Shown: piece by piece, positions 7,533 through 14,996 of the stretch | Numbering within the stretch: the stretch's first letter is position 1 | Layout of the letters: every line of letters begins with the position of its first letter | Assembly: GCF_900091495.1 (NCBI RefSeq) | Contig: NZ_LT607413.1 | Coordinates: 2,852,001 to 2,916,000 of the forward strand | Source: Micromonospora echinospora | GTDB taxonomy: Bacteria; Actinomycetota; Actinomycetes; Mycobacteriales; Micromonosporaceae | Direction of reading: 5' to 3' | Length of the DNA stretch: 64,000 bases | Made by a program: the position numbers and the translations under genes | Notes under the pieces: generated by a model | What the model saw: the letters and a program-made list of their open reading frames with translations, nothing else | The model's database searches: none | What the model was told of the DNA's origin: nothing

Positions 7533-7936
7533 CCGGGTCGCCCGCTCTGCGGCCGGATCGGTGGGGGTGTGTGCCGTTCCCGGACGAGGTCCCGGGGGTC
7601 GCGGGTGCCCGGCGGCGCGGGGAAGAAGGCCCGGAAGACCAGGAACAGCAGCACGTTTCCGCTGAGCGTGGTGTCGTTGCGCAGCATCGCGGCGACGCCC
7701 TGCGCGGTCCCGGTGACCAGCCGGTCGAACAGGTCGGCACTGCTCTCCCAGACCGCGTCGGCCGGCCGCTGTTCCCGGCTGACCTGGATCTCCTGGTCGC
7801 GCAGCACCACGTACCAGTGCTCGGTGTGCCCGTCGGCGGCCAGGTTGATCTGGAGCGTCCCGTCGATCGGTCCGCGGATGATGTCCGGGGCGCGGGCCGG
7901 CAGGGACGCGAAGAACTGCTCGGTTGCCTCACCCAC
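7529..7936 (-). CDS. SCP2 sterol-binding-domain-like protein
   Basis: The 135-aa protein resembles the SCP2 lipid-binding fold: an N-terminal helix (MGEATEQFFASLPA), then GTLQINLAADGHTEHWYVVLRD, QEIQVSREQRPADAVWESSADLF and GTAQGVAAMLRNDTTLSGNVLLF. The motif of loss-tolerant loading (LSGNVLLFLVF) matches SCP2 C-termini. It is the first gene of a two-gene operon with the debranching-like enzyme, and such pairs recur in actinobacteria. The link between lipid binding and glucan turnover is not understood. Confidence 0.75.
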   Translation of the reverse strand: MGEATEQFFASLPARAPDIIRGPIDGTLQINLAADGHTEHWYVVLRDQEIQVSREQRPADAVWESSADLFDRLVTGTAQGVAAMLRNDTTLSGNVLLFLVFRAFFPAPPGTRDPRDLVRERHTPPPIRPQSGRPG

Positions 7937-8030
7937 ATCCGCATGGTAGGTGCGAATCGGGCGGACCGGGACGGGATCGGCAGTGCTCCGGCTCGGTCCG
8001 GAGCGGTGTGCCCCGTCCGGGGTGAAGGCG

Positions 8031-8393
8031 TCAGTAGACCAGGGCCTGCGCCCCGTCGGCCATCGTCTCCTCGACGAAGACCGCCGCCCCGGCGATCCGT
8101 ACCCCCGGCAGCACGTCGCCGGGACCGATGTCGCGGCGGGCGGCGCACTGGGTGCAGGCGGTGACCCGCCCCGAGGCGAGGATCACGTGCAGCAGCTCGG
8201 CCAGCGGAGCCGAGTGGGGCAGCTCGAACTCCTGCGCCCGGCCGGGAAGCGCGAACCAGGTCGACTCACCGGTCAACCAGAGCGAGACGTCCACCCCGGC
8301 CGCCGCCGCGGTGGCGGCGACGGTGAACGCCTGGGCGCACCGCTCGGGTGCGTCCGTGCCTGCGGTCACCTTGACGACGAGAGTACGTGCCAT
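8031..8393 (-). CDS. DsrE/DsrF-like sulfur-relay family protein
   Basis: The 120-aa protein has a Rossmann-like DsrE fold: MARTLVVKVTAGTDAPERCA, AATAAAAGVDVSLWLTGEST, then a Cys motif CTQCAARRDIGPGD and a C-terminal VRIAGAAVFVEETMADGAQ. The two Cys could act in sulfur transfer or bind metal. ATG 8393 is used although the frame stays open upstream to 8759. The gene diverges from the micro-membrane protein at 8418, and together they flank a 24-bp shared promoter region. Confidence 0.75.
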   Translation of the reverse strand: MARTLVVKVTAGTDAPERCAQAFTVAATAAAAGVDVSLWLTGESTWFALPGRAQEFELPHSAPLAELLHVILASGRVTACTQCAARRDIGPGDVLPGVRIAGAAVFVEETMADGAQALVY

Positions 8394-8404
8394 GGGGGCC
8401 AGCA

Positions 8405-8410
8405 TAGGAT
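8405..8410 (+). promoter_or_regulatory. -10 box for micro-membrane protein gene
   Basis: TAGGAT ends 7 nt before ATG 8418, matching the leaderless spacing seen elsewhere in the window. It also favours ATG 8418 over the in-frame ATG at 8409, which would overlap the box. Confidence 0.45.
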
Positions 8411-8417
8411 GACCGCC

Positions 8418-8522
8418 ATGGTCACCGAGATCGGGTTCGTCAGCCTGCTGGTCGCGGGTCTCGGCGCGCTCGCCGGTGGCCTGGTCTACGTAGCCGTACG
8501 CATTTCGAGAGGTCACTGGTGA
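8418..8522 (+). CDS. 34-aa single-span membrane microprotein
   Basis: The ORF encodes MVTEIGFVSLLVAGLGALAG followed by GLVYVAVRISRGHW. It has one hydrophobic span of about 22 residues with a positive C-terminus (inside-positive orientation likely). It is too short for default gene finders. The nitrobindin-like gene starts 55 bp downstream on the same strand, so the two may share an mRNA. Function is unknown. Confidence 0.6.
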   Translation: MVTEIGFVSLLVAGLGALAGGLVYVAVRISRGHW

Positions 8523-8577
8523 GCGTGAGGAGTGAGCTGGGTTTGCGAGCCCCGCAGTCGCGAACGAAGGTGGTCCG

Positions 8578-9174
8578 GTGAGCGACAGCGACAACCCCCT
8601 GGCCCCGCCGCCGTGGCTGAACGCGCCGCAGGTCGACCCGTACCCGTACGAGGAGAGCCACGACCTGCGGGTCGGGCCGAAGCTGCACCCGACGCTGGAC
8701 GGCCTGCTGCCGTACATCGGCGTCTGGCGGGGGCGGGGCCGGGGCGGCTTCCCCAGCATCGAGGACTTCGACTTCGCCCAGGAGATCCGGATCAGCCACG
8801 ACGGGCGGCCGTTCCTCTTCTACGAGTCCCGCGCCTGGATCCTCGACGAGCAGAGCCGCCCGGTGCGCCCGGCCGGTCGTGAGGTGGGCTGGTGGCGTCC
8901 GGTGCTCGACGGTGACCGGGCGACCGACGAGCTGGAAGCCCTGATGACCGTCCCGACCGGCGTCATGGAGCTGCACATCGGCAAGCGCAAGGGCACCCAG
9001 TTGGAGTTCGTCACCGACGCCGTGGTGCGCACCGCCACCGCCAAGGAGGTGACCGCCGGTCACCGCCTCTTCGGCATCGTCGAGGGCGCCCTGCTGTACG
9101 CGCAGGAGATGGCCGCCGTCGGCCACTCCCTCTCCCCGCACCTGTCGGCCCGCCTGACCCGCGTCGCCGGCTGA
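8578..9174 (+). CDS. Nitrobindin / FABP-like beta-barrel protein
   Basis: The 198-aa protein has the nitrobindin GxWxGxGxGxxP motif (GVWRGRGRGGFP, about 48-59), a beta-barrel pattern in the middle (FLFYESRAWILD, VGWWRPVLDGD, VMELHIGKRKGTQLEFVTDA) and the C-terminal HSLSPHLSARLTR, where the proximal heme His lies in bona fide nitrobindins. Family members bind b-heme or lipids and can isomerise peroxynitrite. The context next to aminotransferase IV and SseC/SseA resembles M. tuberculosis Rv0812-Rv0815c, so this is probably the Rv0813c orthologue. Heme binding is inferred, not seen. Confidence 0.8.
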   Translation: MSDSDNPLAPPPWLNAPQVDPYPYEESHDLRVGPKLHPTLDGLLPYIGVWRGRGRGGFPSIEDFDFAQEIRISHDGRPFLFYESRAWILDEQSRPVRPAGREVGWWRPVLDGDRATDELEALMTVPTGVMELHIGKRKGTQLEFVTDAVVRTATAKEVTAGHRLFGIVEGALLYAQEMAAVGHSLSPHLSARLTRVAG

Positions 9175-9187
9175 GCCGCGAACCCCA

Positions 9188-9203
9188 CCCCGGCCCTCCG
9201 GGG
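9188..9203. terminator. Short GC hairpin between convergent genes
   Basis: CCCCGG (9188-9193) pairs with CCGGGG (9198-9203) across a 4-nt loop, in the 65-bp gap between the nitrobindin-like gene and the convergent aminotransferase gene. The stem is short, so this is tentative. Confidence 0.3.
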
Positions 9204-9239
9204 CGTCCCGCCGCGTCCGGTCGCGGCTGCGCCCGAGGG

Positions 9240-10130
9240 TCAGGGGTGGGGGAGCAACTGCTGGAGGCGGGCGGTGTGCGGGGACGGGAAGGCCCGGTGC
9301 GGGCCGATGCCGTCCAGGGTGCGGATCTCGGCGACCCCCCGCACCGACGACGTGAGCCAGGCGGCGTCCGCCTCCCGCAGGTCACCGGGGCCGATCATCC
9401 GCTCCGCCGCGGTGAACCCCAGCTCGTGCGCGTGGGCCAGCAACCAGGCGGCGGTGACGCCGGGCAGGATGCCGGTCCGCGCGGGCGGCACCGTGCAGAG
9501 GGTGTCGCCCTCCAGCCAGACCAGGTTCGCCGTCGGCCCCTCCAGGGCGTACCCGTCGGTGGAGACCCAGAGCACGTCGTCCACCCCGTGCCGGACCGCC
9601 CAGCGCCGGGCGGCGCTGCTCAGCGCGTACGACGTGGACTTGAACCCGATGGGCAGCCAGTCCAGGCTGGCGCGGCAGTCCGCGGCGACGCCCAGCGGCA
9701 GCGTGGCCACCGCGATCCCGAGCCGACGGGCGCGTCGGGTCGGCTGCGGCACCTCGCCCAGCGTGGCGTAGACCGTCGGCGGGCCACCGCCCTCCGGTCC
9801 CCGCGTGCAAACCAGTCGGAGCGCCCCTTCCGTCCCGGCCGGCCAGCCCACCGCGACGGACTCCAACAGGTCGAGCAGCGCGGCGGTCGGGGGGAGCCGC
9901 AGGTCGAGCCGGTCCGCCGCCCAGGCCAGCCGGGCCAGGTGCTCGCCGACCAGCCACGGTCGACCGTCGCGCAGGTGCATGGTCTCGAAGACCCCGTCGC
10001 CGTGCAGCACCCCGAGGTCGTCGCCGCGCAGCACCGGCTGCCCGGCCGGCACCAGCCCCCGGCCCAGCACCGCCACCCGGGGCGGTTCCGCCTGGTGCGT
10101 CAGCTCCGTCGTCCCGCTGAGTTCGGTCAC
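9240..10130 (-). CDS. Aminotransferase class IV (aminodeoxychorismate lyase-like)
   Basis: The product is a PLP fold-type IV enzyme of 296 aa. Motifs include GLVPAGQPVLRGDDLGVLHGDGVFETM near the N-terminus, the probable PLP Lys in IGFKSTSYALSSA, and the C-terminal cofactor-phosphate region (ARTGILPGVTAAWLL, SVRGVAEI). The M. tuberculosis positional counterpart Rv0812 is a PabC-like enzyme making p-aminobenzoate for folate, but D-amino-acid or branched-chain activities cannot be excluded. The start GTG 10130 is chosen by alignment to the family N-terminus; the frame is open to 10175. The gene is divergent from fur. Confidence 0.75.
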   Translation of the reverse strand: MTELSGTTELTHQAEPPRVAVLGRGLVPAGQPVLRGDDLGVLHGDGVFETMHLRDGRPWLVGEHLARLAWAADRLDLRLPPTAALLDLLESVAVGWPAGTEGALRLVCTRGPEGGGPPTVYATLGEVPQPTRRARRLGIAVATLPLGVAADCRASLDWLPIGFKSTSYALSSAARRWAVRHGVDDVLWVSTDGYALEGPTANLVWLEGDTLCTVPPARTGILPGVTAAWLLAHAHELGFTAAERMIGPGDLREADAAWLTSSVRGVAEIRTLDGIGPHRAFPSPHTARLQQLLPHP

Positions 10131-10188
10131 GAATGCCGAGCGTAGCGGCGTACCGATGTGGGTGGCCGGACACACGCGGAGACCGCAC

Positions 10189-10194
10189 TATGAT
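10189..10194 (+). promoter_or_regulatory. -10 box of the fur-ygfZ transcript
   Basis: TATGAT lies 6 nt before GTG 10201, giving a probably leaderless mRNA. Confidence 0.5.
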
Positions 10195-10200
10195 CGGACG

Positions 10201-10644
10201 GTGTCTGAAGCCACCCTCGCCGAGCTGCTGCGCTCCCGTGGGCTGCGGCTGACCCCGCAGCGGCAGTTGATCCTCCAGGCGGTGCTGGACCTGGGGCACG
10301 CCACACCGGAGCAGGTGCACCACGCCGTCCGGGAGGTGGCCGCCGGAGTCAACATCACCACGATCTACCGCACGCTGGAGCTGCTGGAGAAGCTGGGGCT
10401 GGTCAAGCACACCCATCTGTCGCACGGCTCGCCGACCTACCACGCCGCCAACGAGCACCAGCACGCCCACCTGGTCTGCCGGGAGTGCGGCATGATCGAC
10501 GAGGTGGAGCCGGAACTGCTGCGTCCGGTCGCCGACCGGCTGGCCGCCGAGCGTGGCTTCCAGGCCGACATCGGGCACGTGGCGCTCTTCGGCATCTGCG
10601 GGGACTGCGGCAACGGCGAGCACGGAAACGGGGAGCAGGCATGA
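10201..10644 (+). CDS. fur: Fur-family metalloregulator
   Basis: The 147-aa protein has the Fur winged helix (LAELLRSRGLRLTPQRQLIL, ATPEQVHHAVREVAAGVNITTIYRTLELLEKLGLV) and the dimerisation/metal domain (HLSHGSPTYHAANEHQHAHLVCRECG, then ICGDCG). Two CxxC pairs give the structural Zn site, and the His cluster gives the sensing site. It could be an iron (FurA), zinc (Zur) or peroxide-type sensor; sequence alone does not settle which. It overlaps the ygfZ start by four bases (ATGA), so its expression is coupled to that Fe-S-related gene. Confidence 0.85.
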   Translation: MSEATLAELLRSRGLRLTPQRQLILQAVLDLGHATPEQVHHAVREVAAGVNITTIYRTLELLEKLGLVKHTHLSHGSPTYHAANEHQHAHLVCRECGMIDEVEPELLRPVADRLAAERGFQADIGHVALFGICGDCGNGEHGNGEQA

Positions 10645-11765
10645 TCGAGATCGCGGGAGCCGTACCGGTCGAGGCCATCGACGCCGAGACGCGGGACCAG
10701 CCCGAGCCGGCCCACCGGGCGGCCGGGGTGCGGAGCGTCGCCGCCCACTACGGCGACCCGCTGCGCGAGCAGCGCACCCTCGCCACCGGCGTCGGCCTGG
10801 TCGACCGTTCACACCGGGGCGTGGTGGCGGTCCCCGGCGAGGAACGCGCCGGCTGGCTGCACACCCTGACCACCCAGCACCTGGCCGACCTGACCGCCGG
10901 CGAGGGCACCGAACTGCTCGTGCTCTCCCCACACGGCCACGTCGAGCAGCACGCCGTCGTCGCCGAGGACGGTGACACCACCTGGCTGGACACCGAGCCG
11001 GGGGCCACCACCGGTCTGCTGACGTACCTGGAGCGGATGCGCTTCTTCAGCAAGGTCGAGCCCCGGGACGCGACCGCCGAGCGGGCACTGCTCTCCCTGG
11101 TCGGCCCGGACGCCACCGGGGCGCTCGACGCGCTCGGCGTGACCGGGCTCGCCGAGCCGGACACCCTCGCCGTGCCGGGCCCGAAGTTCCCCACCAGCTC
11201 CGTGCCACCCCGCCCCACCGTCCGGTACGCCGTCCGTCCGCTGCCCGCCGGCGGCTGGGCGCGACGCGGCCCGCTCGGCGTGGACCTGCTCGTCCCCCGG
11301 GAAACCATGGACGACGTGGTCGCCATGCTGCGCGCCGCCGGGGTGCCGGTCGCCGGCCTGTGGGCGTACGAGGCGCTGCGGGTGGCCGCCCGGCGGGCCC
11401 GGGTCGGGGTGGACACCGACCACCGGACTATCCCCGCCGAGGTGGACCTGATCGCCCCGGCCGTGCACCTGGCCAAGGGCTGCTACCGGGGCCAGGAGAC
11501 GGTGGCCCGGGTGCACAACCTGGGGCGTCCGCCGCGTCGCCTCGTCCTGCTGCACCTCGACGGGGTGACCAGCGACCGCCTTCCGGCCGCCGGCACGCCG
11601 GTGACCCAGTCCGACGGTCGGGCCATCGGCTTCCTGGGGACCGCCGTGCAGCACTTCGAGCTGGGGCAGATCGCCCTCGCCGTGGTCAAGCGGAACGTTC
11701 CCGACGACGCCCACCTCCTCGTCGGCGAGGCTGCAGCCGCCATCGACCCCACCCCCGCGCCGTAG
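10641..11765 (+). CDS. ygfZ: YgfZ/GcvT-like folate-binding protein
   Basis: The 374-aa protein has the diagnostic COG0354 motif KGCYRGQE (about residue 283) in a GcvT-like fold. The N-terminal half has GLVDRSHRGVVAVPGEERAGWLHTLTTQ. In bacteria YgfZ binds tetrahydrofolate and supports maturation or repair of Fe-S enzymes. The start ATG overlaps the fur stop. The link of a metal sensor and an Fe-S maturation factor in one operon is biologically sensible. A palindromic repeat follows 58 bp after the stop. Confidence 0.85.
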   Translation: MIEIAGAVPVEAIDAETRDQPEPAHRAAGVRSVAAHYGDPLREQRTLATGVGLVDRSHRGVVAVPGEERAGWLHTLTTQHLADLTAGEGTELLVLSPHGHVEQHAVVAEDGDTTWLDTEPGATTGLLTYLERMRFFSKVEPRDATAERALLSLVGPDATGALDALGVTGLAEPDTLAVPGPKFPTSSVPPRPTVRYAVRPLPAGGWARRGPLGVDLLVPRETMDDVVAMLRAAGVPVAGLWAYEALRVAARRARVGVDTDHRTIPAEVDLIAPAVHLAKGCYRGQETVARVHNLGRPPRRLVLLHLDGVTSDRLPAAGTPVTQSDGRAIGFLGTAVQHFELGQIALAVVKRNVPDDAHLLVGEAAAAIDPTPAP

Positions 11766-11823
11766 CAGCCCGCGCCACGCCGCACCGCACCACGCCGCAC
11801 CTCGCCGGGGTGGAGTGGGGTTA

Positions 11824-11883
11824 GGTGGTAGCAGGGGCCCCCTGTTACCGCTTTTTGCGTAGCAAGGGTCCCCTGCAACCACC
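11824..11883. repeat. Palindromic intergenic repeat, copy 1
   Basis: Two 25-nt arms (11824-11848 and 11859-11883) pair with four mismatches across a 10-nt T-rich loop. The core reads GGTGGTAGCAGGGGCCCC on the left. The same family occurs at 32956, 40493 and 43499. It lies after ygfZ and may terminate its transcript, but family-wide repetition suggests a dispersed element. Confidence 0.8.
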
Positions 11884-11887
11884 CCAG

Positions 11888-11930
11888 CCCGGCAACCACC
11901 TCTCCCCGGCAACCACCTCTCCCCGGCAAC
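11888..11930. repeat. 17-bp tandem repeat, 2.5 copies
   Basis: The unit CCCGGCAACCACCTCTC occurs twice (11888-11904, 11905-11921) and then partly (to 11930), directly after the palindromic repeat. Its sequence CAACCACC echoes the repeat's right arm, so it may have grown from it by slippage. Confidence 0.65.
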
Positions 11931-11994
11931 TGGATCGACGTTCGTACGAGCTGTTTCCGAGCGGCGCACGATCGACCTGGCCTGACCAGCGGTC

Positions 11995-12000
11995 TAGGAT
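11995..12000 (+). promoter_or_regulatory. -10 box of the BKACE gene
   Basis: TAGGAT lies 7 nt before ATG 12008, the leaderless spacing. Confidence 0.5.
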
Positions 12001-12007
12001 CGCCGAC

Positions 12008-12835
12008 ATGACAACAGGGACGTTGATCACGGTTGCCCCGACCGGTGCCGAGTCGGCCAAGGCGGAGGTGCCGGCACTGCCGGTGACCCTCGACGAACTG
12101 CTGCTGACCGCCAAGGAGTGCGAGGCGCTGGGCGCCGCCGTGATCCACGTCCACATCCGTGACGACGAGGCGAAGCCCACCCTCGACCCGGGACGGCTGC
12201 GCGACACGGTCGCCGCGCTGCGGGAGAACACCGGGCTGATCGTGCAGCTCTCCACCGGTGGCGCGGTGACGGACCCGGAGGCCGCCCGGCTGGCCGTGCT
12301 CGACGCCCGACCGGACATGGCCTCCTGCACCATGGGCACGGTCAACTTCGGCGACGACGTCTTCCTCAACCGCTGGGAGTTCATCGTCGACCTGCACACC
12401 CGGATGCAGGAACGTGGCGTCGTCCCCGAGTACGAGATCTTCGACCTCGGTCACCTCACCGCCCTCCAGCGCCTGCTCGGCAAGTACGGGCTGCCGGCCG
12501 GCGGGCACGTGCACGTCGACTTCGTGATGGGGGTGCCGGGCGGCATGCCGGGCACCACCGAGGCGCTGGTGGCGTGCCGCCAGGCGGTGCGGGACCTGCC
12601 GGAGGGCGCCACCTTCTCGGCCACCGGCATCGGTCGCAGCACCATTCCGGTGATGCTGTCCTCGCTGGCCACCGGCGGGCACCTGCGGGTCGGCATGGAG
12701 GACACGGTGACCTACGCCAAGGGGCAGCCGGTCGAGTCCAACATGCAACTCGTCGCCCGTGCGGTCGCCGCCGCCCAGCTCGCCCAGCGTCCGCCGCTCA
12801 CCCCGACCGAGGCCCGGCAGCTGCTCGGGATGTAG
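12008..12835 (+). CDS. BKACE-family beta-keto acid cleavage enzyme
   Basis: The 275-aa protein is a TIM-barrel of the DUF849/BKACE family, which condenses beta-keto acids with acetyl-CoA to give acetoacetate and a CoA ester. Metal-ligand segments are visible: AAVIHVHIRDDEAKP (HxH near residue 48) and GGHVHVDFVMGVPGG. The product YEIFDLGH segment is also conserved. Substrate specificity varies widely in the family (3-keto-5-aminohexanoate in the founder Kce), so the in vivo substrate is unknown. It precedes an asparaginase-like gene on the same strand with a 60-bp gap. Confidence 0.8.
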   Translation: MTTGTLITVAPTGAESAKAEVPALPVTLDELLLTAKECEALGAAVIHVHIRDDEAKPTLDPGRLRDTVAALRENTGLIVQLSTGGAVTDPEAARLAVLDARPDMASCTMGTVNFGDDVFLNRWEFIVDLHTRMQERGVVPEYEIFDLGHLTALQRLLGKYGLPAGGHVHVDFVMGVPGGMPGTTEALVACRQAVRDLPEGATFSATGIGRSTIPVMLSSLATGGHLRVGMEDTVTYAKGQPVESNMQLVARAVAAAQLAQRPPLTPTEARQLLGM

Positions 12836-12895
12836 CCGCAGGTGGGGGCCGGGTCGTCGAGGATGCGGACACCGGTACCGTTCCACCCCGTGGGA

Positions 12896-13849
12896 ATGAC
12901 GTACGCAGGTGGCGCGCTGCTCGCCGAGGTGGTCCGGTCCGGATTCGTGGAGGGCCTCCACCACGGCTCGGTGGTGGTGCTGGACGCGTCCGGCGAGGTG
13001 GTCGCCGCCGCAGGTGACGTCGTCGGCCCGATCTTTCCCAGGTCGGCGAGCAAGCCGATGCAGACCATCGGCATGCTCCGGGCCGGGCTGCGGCTGACCG
13101 AGCCGGCCGACCTTGCCCTGGTGTCGGCCAGCCACGCCGGGGAGGACTTCCACCTGGCCCGGGTCACCGCGCTGCTCGCCGCCGCCGGGTTGGACGGGTC
13201 GGCGCTGGCCTGTCCGCCCGACCTGCCCCTGGACGAGACCGCCCGGAACGCGGTGCTGGCCGCCGGCGGCGGGCCGGACCGGATCGGGATGAACTGCTCC
13301 GGCAAGCACACCGGGATGGTGCTCACCTGCCTCGCGGCCGACTGGCCCACCGAGGGGTACCCGCATCCGGAGCACCCGCTGCAACAGCGGATCCGGGCCA
13401 CCGTCGAGGAGATCACCGGTGAGCCGGTCGCGGCGGCCGGGGTGGACGGCTGCGGGGCTCCGGTGCTCGCGGTCTCGCTGACCGGGCTGGCCCGGGCCTT
13501 CCTGCGGTTGGTGCAGGCGGAACCCGGGACGCCGGAGCGGACCGTCGCCGACGCGATGCGGGCCCACCCCGAGGTCGTCGGGGGTACCCGGGCGGAGGAC
13601 AGCCGGTTGATGCGCGGCCTGCCGGGCACCCTCGCCAAGATCGGCGCAGAGGGGATCATCGCCGCTGGCCTGCCCGGCGTCGGCTCGGTCGCCGTCAAGA
13701 TCGATGACGGGGCGACCCGCGCCCGGATGCCCGTGCTGGTCTCCGCGCTGCGCCGGCTCGGTCAGGACGCCCCGATCCTGCACGAGTACGCCGAACTTCC
13801 GCTGCTCGGTGGCGGCGTGCCGGTCGGCGCGATCCGTCCGACCTGGTAG
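12896..13849 (+). CDS. L-asparaginase II family protein
   Basis: The 317-aa protein matches the thermolabile asparaginase II family: LLAEVVRSGFVEGLHHGSVVVLD at the N-terminus, PRSASKPMQTIGML, and GMNCSGKHTGMVLTC, the family signature. The reaction is Asn to Asp plus ammonia, and no signal peptide is seen. The start ATG 12896 is preferred over GTG 12890 and the open frame to 12842. A perfect bidirectional terminator follows 56 bp after the stop. Confidence 0.8.
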   Translation: MTYAGGALLAEVVRSGFVEGLHHGSVVVLDASGEVVAAAGDVVGPIFPRSASKPMQTIGMLRAGLRLTEPADLALVSASHAGEDFHLARVTALLAAAGLDGSALACPPDLPLDETARNAVLAAGGGPDRIGMNCSGKHTGMVLTCLAADWPTEGYPHPEHPLQQRIRATVEEITGEPVAAAGVDGCGAPVLAVSLTGLARAFLRLVQAEPGTPERTVADAMRAHPEVVGGTRAEDSRLMRGLPGTLAKIGAEGIIAAGLPGVGSVAVKIDDGATRARMPVLVSALRRLGQDAPILHEYAELPLLGGGVPVGAIRPTW

Positions 13850-13904
13850 CAGCCCCGGACGCCCGGCCACCGCCGGCCGGGCCCGGCCACGGCAGGAGGC
13901 TCTG

Positions 13905-13940
13905 TCCTGCCCTGACCGGGGACCTCCGGTCAGGGCAGGA
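13905..13940. terminator. Bidirectional terminator hairpin
   Basis: TCCTGCCCTGACCGG (13905-13919) pairs perfectly with 13926-13940 across a 6-nt loop. It sits between the convergent asparaginase and hydrolase genes. No T-tract is present. Confidence 0.7.
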
Positions 13941-13949
13941 CGTGGCGGT

Positions 13950-14747
13950 TCAGGGCAGGAAGTCGAGCAGGGCGGCGTTGACGGGCGCGGGCCGTTCCAG
14001 CGGGAGCAGGTGGGCGGCGTCCGGTACGTCGGGGAGGCGTACCGCGTCCGGTGCGGTCGTGGCGATCAGGTCGGCGAGCCGGCCGATGTCCGGCAGGTCC
14101 GCCGCGCCGGCTGCCGCCAGCACCGGCATGCGCAACTCGTGCAGGCGTTCGATCGCCGGGGGCTCCAGGACGGTCACGTCGACCGCGCTGAGCATGTGTT
14201 CGGTGGCGAGAGCCCGCTCGTCCATCTCCTCGGCGAAGCGCAGCAGCGCGGGATCGACGTCCTCCGGCCGCCGGTCCGGGCCGACCACCCAGAACCGCAC
14301 CTCGGCGGCGGCGCTGGCCGCGTAGTCGTCCGGGTCGACCTCGCCGACCAGGGAGTCCCACAGGTCGTTCGTCTCGTCCGACCACTCGTGCCCGGTGACG
14401 GCGGTGCCGAGGAGCGCCAGCGCGGACACCCGGTCCGGGTGGGTCAGCGCGGTGTCGATCGCCACCGCGCCACCGAACGAACAGCCGACCAGGGCGGCCC
14501 GTCCGACGTCCAGCGCGTCGAGGACGCCGACCACGTCCGTGTGGTGGGCGAAGGGGGTGGGAGGCAGCTCCGAGTCGCCGTATCCGCGCAGGTCGAGGGC
14601 GATCACCCGGTGCCGGGTGGCGAGGGCGGAGACCTGCTCCCGCCACATCCGTCGGTCCGCGATCCCCGCGTGCAACAGGAGGACGGCCGAGCCGCTGCCG
14701 GTGTCGTCGTACCCGAGACGGGTGCCGTTCACTTCGATCATGGCCAC
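13950..14747 (-). CDS. Alpha/beta-hydrolase
   Basis: The 265-aa protein is a canonical hydrolase: oxyanion region LLLHAGIADRRMWREQ, nucleophile elbow GCSFGG (Ser about residue 92), acid Asp in AAAGAADLPD and catalytic His in PDAAHLLPLERP. It resembles 3-oxoadipate enol-lactonase and related esterases, but the substrate is not resolved. Start ATG 14747 has an in-frame alternative ATG two codons downstream. It is transcribed away from a tandem-repeat gap that separates it from the hbhA operon. Confidence 0.75.
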   Translation of the reverse strand: MAMIEVNGTRLGYDDTGSGSAVLLLHAGIADRRMWREQVSALATRHRVIALDLRGYGDSELPPTPFAHHTDVVGVLDALDVGRAALVGCSFGGAVAIDTALTHPDRVSALALLGTAVTGHEWSDETNDLWDSLVGEVDPDDYAASAAAEVRFWVVGPDRRPEDVDPALLRFAEEMDERALATEHMLSAVDVTVLEPPAIERLHELRMPVLAAAGAADLPDIGRLADLIATTAPDAVRLPDVPDAAHLLPLERPAPVNAALLDFLP

Positions 14748-14782
14748 CGGGGGACGCTACCGGACCGGCCCGCCCGGCCCGG

Positions 14783-14881
14783 GCATCGGGCGGGCAGACC
14801 GTCCGCCCGGCCCGGGCATCGGGCGGGCAGACCGTCCGCCCGGCCCGGGCATCGGGCGGGCAGACCGGCCCTCCCCGCTCC
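14783..14881. repeat. 33-bp tandem repeat, three copies
   Basis: The unit begins GCATCGGGCGGGCAGACCG and recurs at 14783, 14816 and 14849; a degenerate fourth begins at 14883. The 33-bp period is a multiple of three, so it stays in frame in every reading, but neither strand shows a plausible gene here. It lies between divergent genes. Confidence 0.8.
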
Positions 14882-14937
14882 GGCATCGGGCGAGCGGCCC
14901 GGACCCGGACACCTCTGCCGAAACGATCTGAGACGTC

Positions 14938-14988
14938 GCTAACTCTGGTTAGCATTCTGCTTGCAGGAGTTAGCGCGAGGGGGTTAGC
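14938..14988. promoter_or_regulatory. GTTAGC operator cluster upstream of the XRE-hbhA operon
   Basis: A perfect palindrome GCTAAC-tctg-GTTAGC (14938-14953) is followed by two more GTTAGC copies at 14969-14974 and 14983-14988. All lie within 60 bp of the ATG at 14997. The pattern suits cooperative binding by a dimeric helix-turn-helix protein, so the XRE regulator encoded next is a natural candidate for autoregulation. Confidence 0.65.
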
Positions 14989-14996
14989 GTCGGGGC

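Noticed and set aside
11483..13870. A 795-codon open frame on the minus strand across YgfZ, BKACE and asparaginase
   Set aside because: It covers well-supported plus-strand genes with catalytic motifs. Its product is composed of shadow-type residues (G, R, H, V, P) with no motif. Similar long antisense frames occur at 315-1574 minus, 5532-7949 plus and 15763-16929 minus.
13905..13960. Third copy of GGCAGGA near the hydrolase stop as a repeat element
   Set aside because: It is the end of the hydrolase coding sequence (13950 onward) and short; only the two terminator arms pair.
14783..14881. CRISPR-like array
   Set aside because: The units are contiguous 33-bp tandem copies without spacers. 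The other tandem repeats (11888, 49541) are the same in this respect.
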